This document shows positions 54,958-64,000 of a stretch of 64,000 nt of DNA, piece by piece. The notes under the pieces are model-generated. The model worked only from the letters and a program-made list of their open reading frames with translations. It was not told the DNA's origin and did no database searches. The position numbers were made by a program, and so were the translations under genes. Each line of letters begins with the position of its first letter. Within the stretch, counting starts at the first letter, position 1. Where the stretch lies: assembly GCF_900168125.1 (NCBI RefSeq), contig NZ_FUZF01000002.1:242464-306463 (forward strand), in the 5' to 3' direction. Source of the stretch: Sphingobacterium nematocida (GTDB taxonomy: Bacteria; Bacteroidota; Bacteroidia; Sphingobacteriales; Sphingobacteriaceae).

Positions 54958-55575
54958 TTCTTCACTAATAAATACTTCGGCAATGGGATGGAACAGGTAT
55001 ATTTTATTTGTAGCTATCTCCAAACATTTATAACGTTTTCTGACTTTTTCCATCTTCTTAAACTTTCTTCCGTTTTTTAACACAAATATGGTGTTTTGAG
55101 GGAGATCTTCCACTACAGTCGCGTCTTCAGTAAGGTCTTTGCTGTCGTATTTTTTCAAGGCTCGATAGAGCGTTAGATCTGTACAGGATGAGGCCGCAGG
55201 ATTGTTCATGTAGGAGGATATCGCTATCAGAATGTCGTTTGGAAATATGGAAAGCTTGATAAATGGTTGCATCAGGCTTATGAAGTTTTGTTTCCACTCC
55301 GCACCATGTGGTTTTACCGTACTTTTATGATCTTGATAAGTTTTAAGATGTGCAAATTCGTGAATACTAGTGATTAAAAATGAATAGGGATTGAGGTCAT
55401 GATTGACTGTTATCTGGTGTGGACTACCCTTGAATGGTGCTCTATAATCTCCTAGTTTGGTTTTACGACTGCGACTTACTTTAAATCGACAGGATGTATC
55501 ATTGATCCATTGCGATATGATTGGAGCCGCAGCTTCGGGCATGTATTTACTGAGTTGCTTGCTAAAGTCTGCCAT
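54943..55575 (-). CDS. SprT-like zinc-dependent domain protein
   Basis: A 210-residue protein with the zinc-metalloprotease motif HEFAH (residues 72-76) followed by LKTYQDH, in the SprT-like fold; a C-terminal beta-rich part (about 145-210) follows. Cytosolic, with no signal peptide. Start at 55575 (MADFSKQLSKYM) is preferred; an ATG four codons upstream (55587) is possible. Its last four residues (Glu-Ile-Ser-Met) and the stop codon are supplied by repeat copy 2, so the original C-terminus may have been changed. Confidence 0.85.
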   Translation of the reverse strand: MADFSKQLSKYMPEAAAPIISQWINDTSCRFKVSRSRKTKLGDYRAPFKGSPHQITVNHDLNPYSFLITSIHEFAHLKTYQDHKSTVKPHGAEWKQNFISLMQPFIKLSIFPNDILIAISSYMNNPAASSCTDLTLYRALKKYDSKDLTEDATVVEDLPQNTIFVLKNGRKFKKMEKVRKRYKCLEIATNKIYLFHPIAEVFISEEEISM

Positions 55576-55701
55576 GAATACAAACATATTGTTTTCAGCC
55601 GATATTTAATATACTCCTGCTAATTCTATCTGATTATTTCTAATTCGTATTCGTGAATATAAAGCATTTTATCTAAGTTTGGTTTAGATATTTAAATTCT
55701 T

Positions 55702-56595
55702 ATGGTTAGGATTATTTTCACCTTACTTTTTGTGCATATCTGCTGCATCTCATGGGGGCAGGAGCTGTTGGCTCGTGTCGAAGTGTCCGCTCCACAGGTA
55801 CAGAATGCAAACTCACGAACGATAGATTTTTTGAAAAAGGTTATTTCAGATTATTTGAATAACAGAGCTTGGTCAGAAAATAAGGTTAAACCTGAGGAAC
55901 GAATTGATTGTAGCTTTAATATTGTTATTTCTTCTTTTGATGGATCTAGTCAGTATCAGGCTACCGCTCAGATCAACTCCGCTAGACCCATCTATGGGAC
56001 TAACTATAATTCTCCGGTTCTCAGTTTCAAGGATAAGTACTTTAATTTTAGCTACACCGAGGGAGAACAGTTGGAGTTTAATGAAAATCAAAATATGGGA
56101 GCTCTTTCTTCTCTCTTAGCATTTTATGCGCAGATTATTGTGGGAGTAGATATGGATACATTCAAAAAGATGGGGGGAACTAGTGTGTTGGGCAAAGCTC
56201 GGAATATTGTGAATTATTCGCAATCGACACAAAGTGAAGGGTGGCGTGCTATGGATGCTACAGATAATAGATACTGGTTGATTAATAATTTATTGGATCG
56301 CAAGTATTTCCCGTACAGAGAGTTTTTTTATAGCTATCATCGGGATGGGTTAGATAAGATGACTGAGAATGAGCAGATGGCGAAGAAGAAAATGGCTGAG
56401 CTTTTAATCAACCTGAAGGAAGTAGACCGATCGAATACGGGCAATGTATTGACGAATGCCTTATTCACCGCCAAGTCTAACGAGTTTGTGGGTTTGTTTT
56501 CCAAGATGCCCGGAAATGAGAGTGTTAAGGTGTTTAATTTATTGGTCGATTTGGATCCGACCAATACTTCTAAATACGAGAAATTGAAGAATTGA
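55702..56595 (+). CDS. DUF4835 family secreted protein
   Basis: A 297-residue protein with a signal peptide (about 1-19, ending SWGQE). The sequence ELLARVEVSAPQVQ, EERIDCSFNIVISSF and the central RPIYGTNYNSPVLSFKDKYF fit DUF4835, a Bacteroidota-specific envelope family of unknown function. It directly precedes recN (22 bp), an arrangement I believe is common in the phylum. Confidence 0.85.
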   Translation: MVRIIFTLLFVHICCISWGQELLARVEVSAPQVQNANSRTIDFLKKVISDYLNNRAWSENKVKPEERIDCSFNIVISSFDGSSQYQATAQINSARPIYGTNYNSPVLSFKDKYFNFSYTEGEQLEFNENQNMGALSSLLAFYAQIIVGVDMDTFKKMGGTSVLGKARNIVNYSQSTQSEGWRAMDATDNRYWLINNLLDRKYFPYREFFYSYHRDGLDKMTENEQMAKKKMAELLINLKEVDRSNTGNVLTNALFTAKSNEFVGLFSKMPGNESVKVFNLLVDLDPTNTSKYEKLKN

Positions 56596-56617
56596 TTTTT
56601 TGATCGAATATTATTGT

Positions 56618-58279
56618 ATGCTAGTACGATTACTAATAAAGAATTACGCGCTGATAGATAGTTTGGACATTTCTTTTGATAAGGGGCTGAATATTATTAC
56701 GGGAGAAACCGGCGCTGGAAAATCGATATTAATGGGGGCATTGGGATTGATATTGGGTAGCAGGGTAGAAGGGAGACCTTTTTTTGATGAACAGAAGAAA
56801 TGTGTTATCGAAGGTTATTTTAACGTTGCTGCCTATGACTTAAAGCGCTTTTTTAATGATGAGGATTTAGACTACGAAGAAGAGACTATTATTCGTAGGG
56901 AAATAGCACTGGATGGCAAGTCTAGAGCTTTTGTTAACGATTCACCTGTTACTCTGGCTACATTAAAAGGTCTTGGTGAAAAACTTATTGATATTCACTC
57001 ACAGCACGCTACTATGCAGGTGAATACGGAAGAATTTCAACTTTTTGTTTTGGATAGCCTAGCCGCAAACGAGGATAGACTGCTTTTGTTTAGAGAAGAG
57101 TTGAAGGGGCTCCGCACGTTGGACAAGCAACTGAAAACTCTTCAAGAAGAATTGGATAATGCCAATGCGGAATCGGATTATAATCAGTTTCTGTATGACG
57201 AACTGGAGAAGGTGAATGTGCAAGCTGGTGAGGTTAAAGAATTAGAGGCTGAGCAACAACAATTAGCCAATGCGGAAGAAATAAAGAGGGGCCTGAATGC
57301 CGCTAGCTATGCGCTGGTAGATGGCGAGCAGACGGTCCTGTCTATGCTTAAGGAGAGTATAAATCAGGTCCAGCATGTAGGACGATATTTTGGAGATGCT
57401 GCGTTACTGGGTGAACGCATGCAAAGCGCATTCATTGAGTTAAAAGATGTAGCGAGTGAACTCGTTGCGCAGGAGGGATCTGTACATTTGAACGAACAGC
57501 GGCTGGATGAAGTAAATACGCGGTTAAGTGATGTCTATGCTTTGCTGAAAAAGCATCGTGTAGATTCGGAGCTTGAACTTATACAGATAAAGGATCAACT
57601 TGAAAGCAAATTACAGCTTGTTTTAAATCAAGATCAAGCGATGGAAGAGCTGATCCGTCATAGAAAGGTACAGGCAGATAAGGTATTGGTATTAGGCACG
57701 GAGATCCATGAACAACGGAAATTAATTATTCCTCGGGTAGAGGTGGAGGTTCAGCAGACCTTGAGCCATGTGGGGATGCCTAATGCGCAGCTGAATATCG
57801 AATTAAATTTGCTGCCCTTTGACAAAGCCGGTGTTCGGGGTATGAACAGTGTTCAATTTTTGTTTTCAGCGAATAAAGGACAATCTATGCAACCTATTCA
57901 TAGGGTAGCTTCTGGCGGAGAGTTGTCTAGGGTGATGTTAGCTATTAAGTCATTAGTTGCCAAGTCTTCTGCATTGCCGTCTATAATATTTGATGAGATC
58001 GATACGGGGATTTCTGGTGAAGTAGCGCTACGCGTTGGTGAAGTGATGGCTGATCTAGCTGCACATATGCAGGTAATAGCTATTTCTCATCTACCTCAGA
58101 TTGCTTCGAAGGGGCAGGCACACTTTAAAGTGTATAAGGAGGATCTTGGAGAAAAAACACAATCCAATATACAATTGTTGACTAATGATCAGCGTGTCGT
58201 GGAAATCGCACAAATGCTGAGTGGCACAAATCCGGGAGAGGCGGCTTTACAGCATGCGCAGGAATTGTTGAAAGCATAA
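56618..58279 (+). CDS. recN: DNA repair protein RecN
   Basis: A 553-residue SMC-like repair ATPase: MLVRLLIKNYALIDSLDI, Walker A GETGAGKS (29-36), a long coiled-coil centre (about 150-370), signature ASGGELSRVMLAIK and Walker B IIFDEIDTGISG near the C-terminus. It acts in double-strand-break repair. ATG at 56618 gives the family start; the upstream TTG is rejected. A small hairpin plus T-run overlaps the end of the gene. Confidence 0.97.
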   Translation: MLVRLLIKNYALIDSLDISFDKGLNIITGETGAGKSILMGALGLILGSRVEGRPFFDEQKKCVIEGYFNVAAYDLKRFFNDEDLDYEEETIIRREIALDGKSRAFVNDSPVTLATLKGLGEKLIDIHSQHATMQVNTEEFQLFVLDSLAANEDRLLLFREELKGLRTLDKQLKTLQEELDNANAESDYNQFLYDELEKVNVQAGEVKELEAEQQQLANAEEIKRGLNAASYALVDGEQTVLSMLKESINQVQHVGRYFGDAALLGERMQSAFIELKDVASELVAQEGSVHLNEQRLDEVNTRLSDVYALLKKHRVDSELELIQIKDQLESKLQLVLNQDQAMEELIRHRKVQADKVLVLGTEIHEQRKLIIPRVEVEVQQTLSHVGMPNAQLNIELNLLPFDKAGVRGMNSVQFLFSANKGQSMQPIHRVASGGELSRVMLAIKSLVAKSSALPSIIFDEIDTGISGEVALRVGEVMADLAAHMQVIAISHLPQIASKGQAHFKVYKEDLGEKTQSNIQLLTNDQRVVEIAQMLSGTNPGEAALQHAQELLKA

Positions 58280-58291
58280 GAAGCTTTTTTT
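58271..58291 (+). terminator. Possible terminator overlapping the recN stop codon
   Basis: AAAGC and GCTTT form a 5-bp stem with a 7-nt loop, followed by a run of T. Short stem, so weak support. Confidence 0.4.
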
Positions 58292-58435
58292 ACTATTCAC
58301 CAAAATGAAAGAAAGCGTTACGTAATAGGTGCATTTGAAAGATTATTTATTGCGAAACTATCAGACGTCAGCCATTTTGTATTTTGGTTACTAAGAAATT
58401 TTTATTTCGACTTTTAACTTATTTATGATTATGAA

Positions 58436-59020
58436 ATGACTAGTTACCACACCTACTCAGATTATCAATTAGCTTGTTCCTTAAAAAATGGAAGTCAAGA
58501 AGCTTTTACTGCTATCTATCATCGTTTTTCTAGACAATTATTGGTTATTGGATATAATTACGCTAAGGATATGGAATTGGCCGAAGAAATTGTGCAACAA
58601 GTTTTCAGTGTTTTGTGGGAGCGCAGAGATCAGGTGCAAATAGATACTTTAGGAGCTTACTTAGCGACTGCTGTTAAATTTTCTGTTTTTAAAACATTAC
58701 ATCGTAAGAAACGGCAGGAAGAAATGGCAAGACAACATTATCAACCAAAAATTATCGAATTAGCAGAAGAAAAAATTGACGCAAAGTTTTTAGAGGAGTA
58801 CATCAATGGAATTGTTGAACAGTTACCTGAGAAGTGTAAACTTGTTTTTGTATGCAGCCGTAGGGAGGGGATGACAAATGCGGAGATCGCGGAAGAATTG
58901 GGGGTTGCTGAAAAGACCGTTGAGGGTCATTTAACAAAGGCATTGAAAAAGGTCCGAAAGGGATTAGAGGGATTGGGCCTTTCTGTAGTTGTTATCGAAA
59001 TGTTATTAAAAGATTTTTAA
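58436..59020 (+). CDS. FecI-type ECF sigma factor
   Basis: A 194-residue sigma factor: region 2 (about 12-80, with YAKDMELAEEIVQQVFSVLW) and region 4 (about 125-180, with LPEKCKLVFVCSRREGMTNA and the HTH EIAEELGVAEKTVEGHLTKA). This Bacteroidota class is paired with FecR and SusC-type receptors. The gene order sigma, anti-sigma, receptor supports cell-surface signalling control of the receptor operon. A 156-bp upstream region separates it from recN; I see no confident promoter there. Confidence 0.95.
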   Translation: MTSYHTYSDYQLACSLKNGSQEAFTAIYHRFSRQLLVIGYNYAKDMELAEEIVQQVFSVLWERRDQVQIDTLGAYLATAVKFSVFKTLHRKKRQEEMARQHYQPKIIELAEEKIDAKFLEEYINGIVEQLPEKCKLVFVCSRREGMTNAEIAEELGVAEKTVEGHLTKALKKVRKGLEGLGLSVVVIEMLLKDF

Positions 59021-59094
59021 AAAAAGTTCATTTATAGAGCAAGGGTTACCCGGCCTTTGTGGTACATGTTCATATATTAATGCCAATTTTAATA

Positions 59095-60255
59095 ATGAAC
59101 GAATCTGAATTACCTGATTTAATAGAAAAATATATTGATGGTACGGCTACTTACGAAGAACGTGAGCGTCTACTTGTCTGGTATCGATCCTTTGATCATT
59201 CGGAGGTAATCATGTCGGATGAAGACACGGTAGAAGAATCCTTGCAAGTTATATTAACCAGGTTAAATGCCACACTCGATTTTCCTCTACGAAAAAAAAG
59301 TATTGTTCAAAAAATTCGTCCTTGGTACTGGGCTGCGGCAATCTTACTCATAGGATTTTCTATATCACTTTATTATATAGAAAGGGGCAACCTGTTAACG
59401 CAATCAGCTAAGCAAGTCAGTAAGGATAGTCTCCTACAAATCCAGCCTGGAACAGATAAGGCCATGTTAACTTTGGCAGATGGTTTGGTGATTCCTCTTG
59501 ATGATGCTGGAAGGAAAGTACTGCAAAATAATCAAGATCAAAATTTTGGGATAGAAAGTGAAGGTGTGTTGACTGTGAAAAGTAAGCAATTAGGGACAAC
59601 AGCTTCTAGTCAAAAGGTCGTAGAAAATCGGCTAAGCACACCCAGAGGGGGACAATATCGAATCATATTAGATGACGGTACTGCAGTTTGGCTAAATGCG
59701 GGTAGTGTTTTGACCTTTCCGAACCACTTTGTCGGTAAAACGCGTGAAGTAAGCTTAGTCGGCGAGGCTTACTTTGAGGTCGCAGAAAATAAAAGTAAAC
59801 CATTTGTAGTTCATGCAAATAAAATACTTGTCCGTGTACTCGGAACGCACTTTAATCTGAAAGCTTATCCAGAAGATAAAGAAATTCGAACTGCATTAGT
59901 GGAAGGGTCGGTGCAATTAAATACAATTAATCATACATTAAAAATTAAACCGGGCGAACTCGGATTATTTGATAAGTCGAAAGGGGACTTATCTTCAAAA
60001 CGAATCGATTTACAGTCAGATATAGCATGGAAGGATGGTTATTTTATGTTTCATAATGAGTCGATTACAGCTATTATGCAACAATTAGCGCGTTGGTACG
60101 ATGTAGAAATTACCTACAAGGGGGATTTGGAAAATAAAATATTTACAGGTAGAATTCTTCGAAAAAGTTCGATTAATGAAGTTTTGAAAAAATTAGAATT
60201 AACGGGAGGGATACATTTTAAAATCGAAGGAAGGAGGATTATTGTCATGCCATAG
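59095..60255 (+). CDS. FecR family anti-sigma factor
   Basis: A 386-residue protein: N-terminal cytoplasmic sigma-binding part (MNESELPDLIEKYIDGTATY onward), a membrane helix at about 77-95, a periplasmic FecR domain (about 185-275, with STPRGGQYRIILDDGTAVWL and GEAYFEVAENKSKPFVVH) and a C-terminal DUF4974-type domain (about 315-386) expected to contact the receptor's STN domain. The ATG at 59095 is preferred to an upstream GTG. Confidence 0.95.
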   Translation: MNESELPDLIEKYIDGTATYEERERLLVWYRSFDHSEVIMSDEDTVEESLQVILTRLNATLDFPLRKKSIVQKIRPWYWAAAILLIGFSISLYYIERGNLLTQSAKQVSKDSLLQIQPGTDKAMLTLADGLVIPLDDAGRKVLQNNQDQNFGIESEGVLTVKSKQLGTTASSQKVVENRLSTPRGGQYRIILDDGTAVWLNAGSVLTFPNHFVGKTREVSLVGEAYFEVAENKSKPFVVHANKILVRVLGTHFNLKAYPEDKEIRTALVEGSVQLNTINHTLKIKPGELGLFDKSKGDLSSKRIDLQSDIAWKDGYFMFHNESITAIMQQLARWYDVEITYKGDLENKIFTGRILRKSSINEVLKKLELTGGIHFKIEGRRIIVMP

Positions 60256-60296
60256 GTCGGATCTATAGAGTATTTGATGATATCTTAAAAATGCAA

Positions 60297-60313
60297 GAGC
60301 GCTTCCGACGCTC
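60297..60313. promoter_or_regulatory. Short hairpin upstream of the SusC gene
   Basis: GAGCG and CGCTC form a 5-bp stem with a 7-nt loop, flanked by TGCAA and AAGCA, in the 137-bp gap between the FecR and SusC genes. It may end the sigma/anti-sigma transcript or mark the receptor's leader; no T-run follows. Confidence 0.35.
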
Positions 60314-60392
60314 AAGCATTCTAGCTTAGAATCATTGAATAAAATATGTGGAACATTTTACTAACAAGATTAAACCCTAAACAATCAAAAAT

Positions 60393-63300
60393 ATGAAATT
60401 TTATTTAACGAGGAAGAACTATTTCTTCCTTAAGATGCTGTGCATTATGAAATTTATACTAATCTTATTGCTAGGTACCTTTATGCATGTAAGTGCGCAT
60501 ACCTATGCGCAGAAAATCACCTTGCATGCCCAGAATAAGACACTAGAAGAAGTGCTGCAGAAAATAAGCTTGCAAAGTGAGTATGACTTTGTGTATAGTG
60601 CTAATATGTTGAAAACTTCAGTACCCGTAAATGTGGATTTAAGAGCGGTCGATTTCGAGAAAGCTTTAGACTTATGTTTTAAAAATCAACCCGTCACGTA
60701 TACATTGTGGGATAATACGGTGATTGTCAGGTTGCGCGAAAAAGGCGATGATGAGAATCAGGCACAGCATGCTGTTTCGGGTGTCGTTCGCAATGAAAAA
60801 GGGATGCCGATGTCGGGTGTCGGAGTCAGATTAAAAGGAACGACCACAGGTACTGTAACAACAACAGGTGGTTTGTTTTCACTTCAGGTGCCTACTCAAG
60901 ATGCGATTTTAATATTTAGTTATTTAGGATATAATAGTAAAGAAGTCACGGTAAATAAGCAGTCACAATTGCAAGTAACATTGACCGAAAAGCCAGAAGT
61001 ATTGGATGATGTGGTCGTAACAGCGCTTGGCATCAAGCGCCAGAAGAAGGAATTAGGGTATGCTGTTTCAGATATCGACGGAAAAGATATCACAGGCTTT
61101 GGTGAGACCAATGCTATTGCTTCCTTAGCAGGGAAAGTGGCTGGAGTTAGTGTTTCAACGACGACAAACGGTCCTTCGAGTTCGAGTCGTGTGGTGATTC
61201 GAGGTATTCGTGAGCTTCAGGGAAGCAACCAACCACTTTATGTCATTGATGGTGTTCCTGCTGTGAATGGCAACATCGGTTCGGCTGATAAAGGTGGCGG
61301 TTTTGATTTGGGAGATGGCTTAGGCGATATTAATCCGAACGATATTGAAAACATTTCTGTACTAAAGGGAGCTTCTGCCGCAGTACTTTACGGCTCTCGG
61401 GCATTAAATGGTGTAATTTTAATAACTACGAAAAATGGTGCACACAAAAAGGGCTTAGGTATAGATTTCAACAGTACGTTAACGACGGAAACCATTTCGA
61501 CAAAATTCGATGAAGAGCAAAAGATTTACGGACAGGGCTCAAATGGTTTACTACCACGAGATGCGGCCACTTCAAATAATATTGCATCAAGCTGGGGACC
61601 TCGTTTTACGGATGCAGAAACTATCTTTCAAAAAGATGGATCAGAGCGACCGTATAAATATATAAAGAATAACATTCAGGATTTTTTTCAAACTGGTGTT
61701 ACAGCGATGAATACGATATCGCTAACGGGAGGGAATAAAGATCATAATTTATATGCATCCTACTCGAATGTGACGAATAAAGACATTGTTCCGACCGGAA
61801 AATTTGACCGTAATAATATTTCTTTCAAAGGAAGCAGCAAAATATTTGATCAACTTACCTTAGATGTTAAAGGTTCTTTGATGTTTGAGAACGTTAAGAA
61901 TAGACCTGCATTGACTGATGATATCAATAATATTGGGAATGCTTTACTCAATATAGCTGCCAATTTTGATCAATCATGGTTGCAAACCTATCAAAACGAA
62001 GATGGATCATACATCGATTACACCGGTAATTCTAGTCGAGCAAATCCCTATTGGACACTTAATAAAACATTGAATGATAGTAAAAAGGTACGCACAGGAG
62101 GATCAGCAAATTTGACATACAGGTTCAATGAGAATTGGTCGGCAAACGCATCGGCAGGAACTGATTTCTATAAGTTTGATTTTTTTAATTTCTACGATTT
62201 ATATACGCCCAATAGAGCAGGTGGTTCATTACGTATGAATCAACTTAATGTAAGAGAGGACAACTTTCAAGCTTTGTTAAATTTCAGTAAGGATATTTCA
62301 TCCAAATTTAAAGTGGATGCTATGGTCGGTGGAAATATCATGAAATTTAATCGAGATCAGACCTTGACAAATGGATCAGAGATTAATGCACCAGGTAAAG
62401 CCTTGATTACTAATTTTAGAGAAGTACAGGTTGTTCCTTCTAATCCAAGAAAGGAAATTCAGTCTTTGTTTGGAAATGTAATGTTTGGCTATAATCAATT
62501 TATGTTTTTAAACTTACAAGGTAGAAATGATTGGTCTTCTGCGCTTCCAAAAGGAAACAACAGTTATTTCTATCCGGCGGCTGATCTATCGGTCGTGCTT
62601 TCAGATGCATTCAATTTCAGTTCGTCGGTTGTCAATTATGCGAAATTAAGAACCTCTTACGGCCAAGTTGGAAGTGATACCGATCCCTACAAAACAAGTT
62701 TTATGTATAGCCTGACGGGGCAATCCATGAATGGATTGCCAATGGGTGAAATTTTAGGTGATGTTATTCCAAATGCTAAATTAAAGCCGCAACGCAAAAA
62801 TTCCTTTGAAGTAGGGGCTGATCTAAGTTTTTTTCAAAATAGAATTGGTTTAGACTTCACTTACTACAATGAGATTACGAAAGATGTTCTGCTAGATATC
62901 CCCGTAAATGAAACTACTGGTTTCCGCTTTGCGTCTTTAAACGCAGCAAAATTAAAAAATACCGGTGTTGAAATTTTATTGAAATCAACAGTATTGAGTT
63001 TAGAAAATAGTTTTAAATGGAATTTGAGTCTAAACTTTGCAAAGAACTATAATACCGTGCTCGATATAACAAGTGGATTGGATGCCTATACTGTTGCGGA
63101 AGCACGTTGGGCAGGAGCGACAATTATCGCTGAAAAGGGAAAACCATTTGGATCAATCATAGGACGGACGTTTGTGTTAGATGAACAAGGCAGAAGAGTG
63201 CATGATAATCAAGGTATCCCTATCTTTACTACTGATCCTGAGACACTAGCATCTACACTTCCTGATTGGACAGGTGGTATTACGAATTCCTTTCAATATA

Positions 63301-63854
63301 AAGGTTTTGAAATGCGTGCGGTTATTGATATTAGAAAGGGTGGAAGTATGTACTCCGTTACCAATCGGACCATGCATGAAAATGGTACCCATTTGAATAC
63401 GCAAGAAGGACGTGATAGTTGGAATGAATACAATCAGGAACGTAGGGCCTTACAAACAGCAGGAGGGGATCCTGAAACAATAAATCGAAATAATAGAGGT
63501 TTTATAGGTGCGGGTGTTAATGAAAACGGAGAAGTTAATAATATCGGGGTCGATCCTTATATCTATTGGCGTACTGTAGTTGATAACACTGCCGCTCCAT
63601 TTATATATGATGGGGGCTATGTGAAATTACGTGACGTAGGTTTAAGTTACACACTTCCTAAAGGTTTGATCAAGAATTTTCCACTACATAATCTATCATT
63701 GGGTGTTATTGGACGAAATTTATGGATAATTTCTAAGCATGTACCTAATATTGATCCGGAGTCAAATTACAATAATGGAAATGGGCAAGGGTTAGAATAT
63801 GGCTCTTTGCCAGGACGTAGAAGTATCGGTTTTAATTTGAAGGCTAGTTTTTAA
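60393..63854 (+). CDS. SusC/RagA family TonB-dependent receptor with STN domain
   Basis: A 1153-residue outer-membrane receptor: signal peptide (cleavage near ahead of YAQKI, residue about 40), STN signalling domain (about 45-115), carboxypeptidase-regulatory-like beta domain (about 128-205), TonB-dependent plug (about 215-335, with VSTTTNGPSSSSRVVIRGIR and PLYVIDGVPAVNG) and a 22-strand barrel ending with GFNLKASF. The STN domain together with the adjacent FecI/FecR pair indicates a trans-envelope signalling receptor. The substrate, probably a glycan or other polymer, is not predictable here. Confidence 0.96.
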   Translation: MKFYLTRKNYFFLKMLCIMKFILILLLGTFMHVSAHTYAQKITLHAQNKTLEEVLQKISLQSEYDFVYSANMLKTSVPVNVDLRAVDFEKALDLCFKNQPVTYTLWDNTVIVRLREKGDDENQAQHAVSGVVRNEKGMPMSGVGVRLKGTTTGTVTTTGGLFSLQVPTQDAILIFSYLGYNSKEVTVNKQSQLQVTLTEKPEVLDDVVVTALGIKRQKKELGYAVSDIDGKDITGFGETNAIASLAGKVAGVSVSTTTNGPSSSSRVVIRGIRELQGSNQPLYVIDGVPAVNGNIGSADKGGGFDLGDGLGDINPNDIENISVLKGASAAVLYGSRALNGVILITTKNGAHKKGLGIDFNSTLTTETISTKFDEEQKIYGQGSNGLLPRDAATSNNIASSWGPRFTDAETIFQKDGSERPYKYIKNNIQDFFQTGVTAMNTISLTGGNKDHNLYASYSNVTNKDIVPTGKFDRNNISFKGSSKIFDQLTLDVKGSLMFENVKNRPALTDDINNIGNALLNIAANFDQSWLQTYQNEDGSYIDYTGNSSRANPYWTLNKTLNDSKKVRTGGSANLTYRFNENWSANASAGTDFYKFDFFNFYDLYTPNRAGGSLRMNQLNVREDNFQALLNFSKDISSKFKVDAMVGGNIMKFNRDQTLTNGSEINAPGKALITNFREVQVVPSNPRKEIQSLFGNVMFGYNQFMFLNLQGRNDWSSALPKGNNSYFYPAADLSVVLSDAFNFSSSVVNYAKLRTSYGQVGSDTDPYKTSFMYSLTGQSMNGLPMGEILGDVIPNAKLKPQRKNSFEVGADLSFFQNRIGLDFTYYNEITKDVLLDIPVNETTGFRFASLNAAKLKNTGVEILLKSTVLSLENSFKWNLSLNFAKNYNTVLDITSGLDAYTVAEARWAGATIIAEKGKPFGSIIGRTFVLDEQGRRVHDNQGIPIFTTDPETLASTLPDWTGGITNSFQYKGFEMRAVIDIRKGGSMYSVTNRTMHENGTHLNTQEGRDSWNEYNQERRALQTAGGDPETINRNNRGFIGAGVNENGEVNNIGVDPYIYWRTVVDNTAAPFIYDGGYVKLRDVGLSYTLPKGLIKNFPLHNLSLGVIGRNLWIISKHVPNIDPESNYNNGNGQGLEYGSLPGRRSIGFNLKASF

Positions 63855-63891
63855 GATCAATGTTATGATAGAATTAATAAAAAGAAATAGA

Positions 63892-64000
63892 ATGAAAAGA
63901 GTAACATATTTTTCGATGATAGCTTTGGCATTAGCCTTAGGCAGTTGTACAAAAGATCTTACTTCTCTTAATGATAATCCTGCTGGTTTTAGTTCGTTAG
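63892..64000 (+). CDS. SusD/RagB-like nutrient-binding lipoprotein (partial)
   Basis: The first 36 codons are visible before the right edge: signal peptide ending in the lipobox LGSC (Cys at about residue 18), then TKDLTSLNDNPAGFSS, the usual opening of SusD-like lipoproteins. It follows the SusC gene by 37 bp, as expected for the receptor's surface-exposed substrate-binding partner. An in-frame ATG at 63865 is a possible alternative start, but 63892 gives the better signal peptide. Confidence 0.85.
   Translation, partial: MKRVTYFSMIALALALGSCTKDLTSLNDNPAGFSSL

Noticed and set aside
60350..60365. GGAAC upstream of the SusC gene as an ECF sigma -35 element
   Set aside because: A single five-base match without a supported -10 element or a second example in the window.

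Overview
The window is a chromosome segment from a Bacteroidota bacterium, most likely a member of the Sphingobacteriaceae (Sphingobacterium/Pedobacter-like; inference). The pointers are a SusC/SusD pair behind a FecI-type sigma factor and FecR, DUF4835, DUF4397 and split-transketolase genes, TAnnTTTG-type promoters, start codons without Shine-Dalgarno sequences, and AT-rich DNA.

Region 1 (1-25.5 kb) is an accessory export locus. On the minus strand, at least seven ~800-residue fused MacB/FtsX permeases (one cut by the left edge) surround one LolD/MacB-type ATPase gene, one HlyD/MacA-type adaptor gene and a surface-type DUF4097 beta-solenoid gene. Divergent from the adaptor are a TolC-like channel, a sigma-54-dependent response regulator and its NtrB/NtrY-like kinase, then a shortened methyltransferase-like ORF. 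Two 16-bp dyads (TGTNC-N6-GNACA) with centres 21 bp apart lie in the divergent adaptor/tolC promoter region. The same paired arrangement recurs upstream of the second permease operon, so one regulator probably controls both operons. A 32-codon permease tail next to the ATPase gene and an 86-bp repeat on its other side suggest past rearrangement of the array.

Region 2 (25.5-39.5 kb) is the conserved translation/transcription block: tRNA-Thr, -Tyr, -Gly, -Thr, tuf, tRNA-Trp, secE, nusG, rplK, rplA, rplJ, rplL, rpoB, rpoC. Hairpins lie on both sides of rpoB.

Region 3 (39.5-42.6 kb) is a small hexuronate module: a mannonate-oxidoreductase-like SDR gene and uxuA, with a convergent LacI-family regulator gene and a perfect 22-bp palindrome upstream as its likely operator.

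Region 4 (42.6-58.3 kb) is mostly housekeeping: a LolA-like carrier, FtsK, a DUF4397 lipoprotein, a five-gene minus-strand run (split transketolase, ECF sigma factor, anti-sigma-like protein with five exact 32-residue repeats, Spy-like periplasmic protein), a MuiA-like protein, a small membrane protein, an M28 peptidase lipoprotein, a SprT-like protein, DUF4835 and RecN. The second copy of the 86-bp repeat lies between the SprT-like and peptidase genes.

Region 5 (58.4-64 kb) is a regulated nutrient-uptake locus: FecI-type sigma factor, FecR anti-sigma factor, STN-containing SusC/RagA receptor and the first codons of a SusD-like lipoprotein, cut by the right edge.
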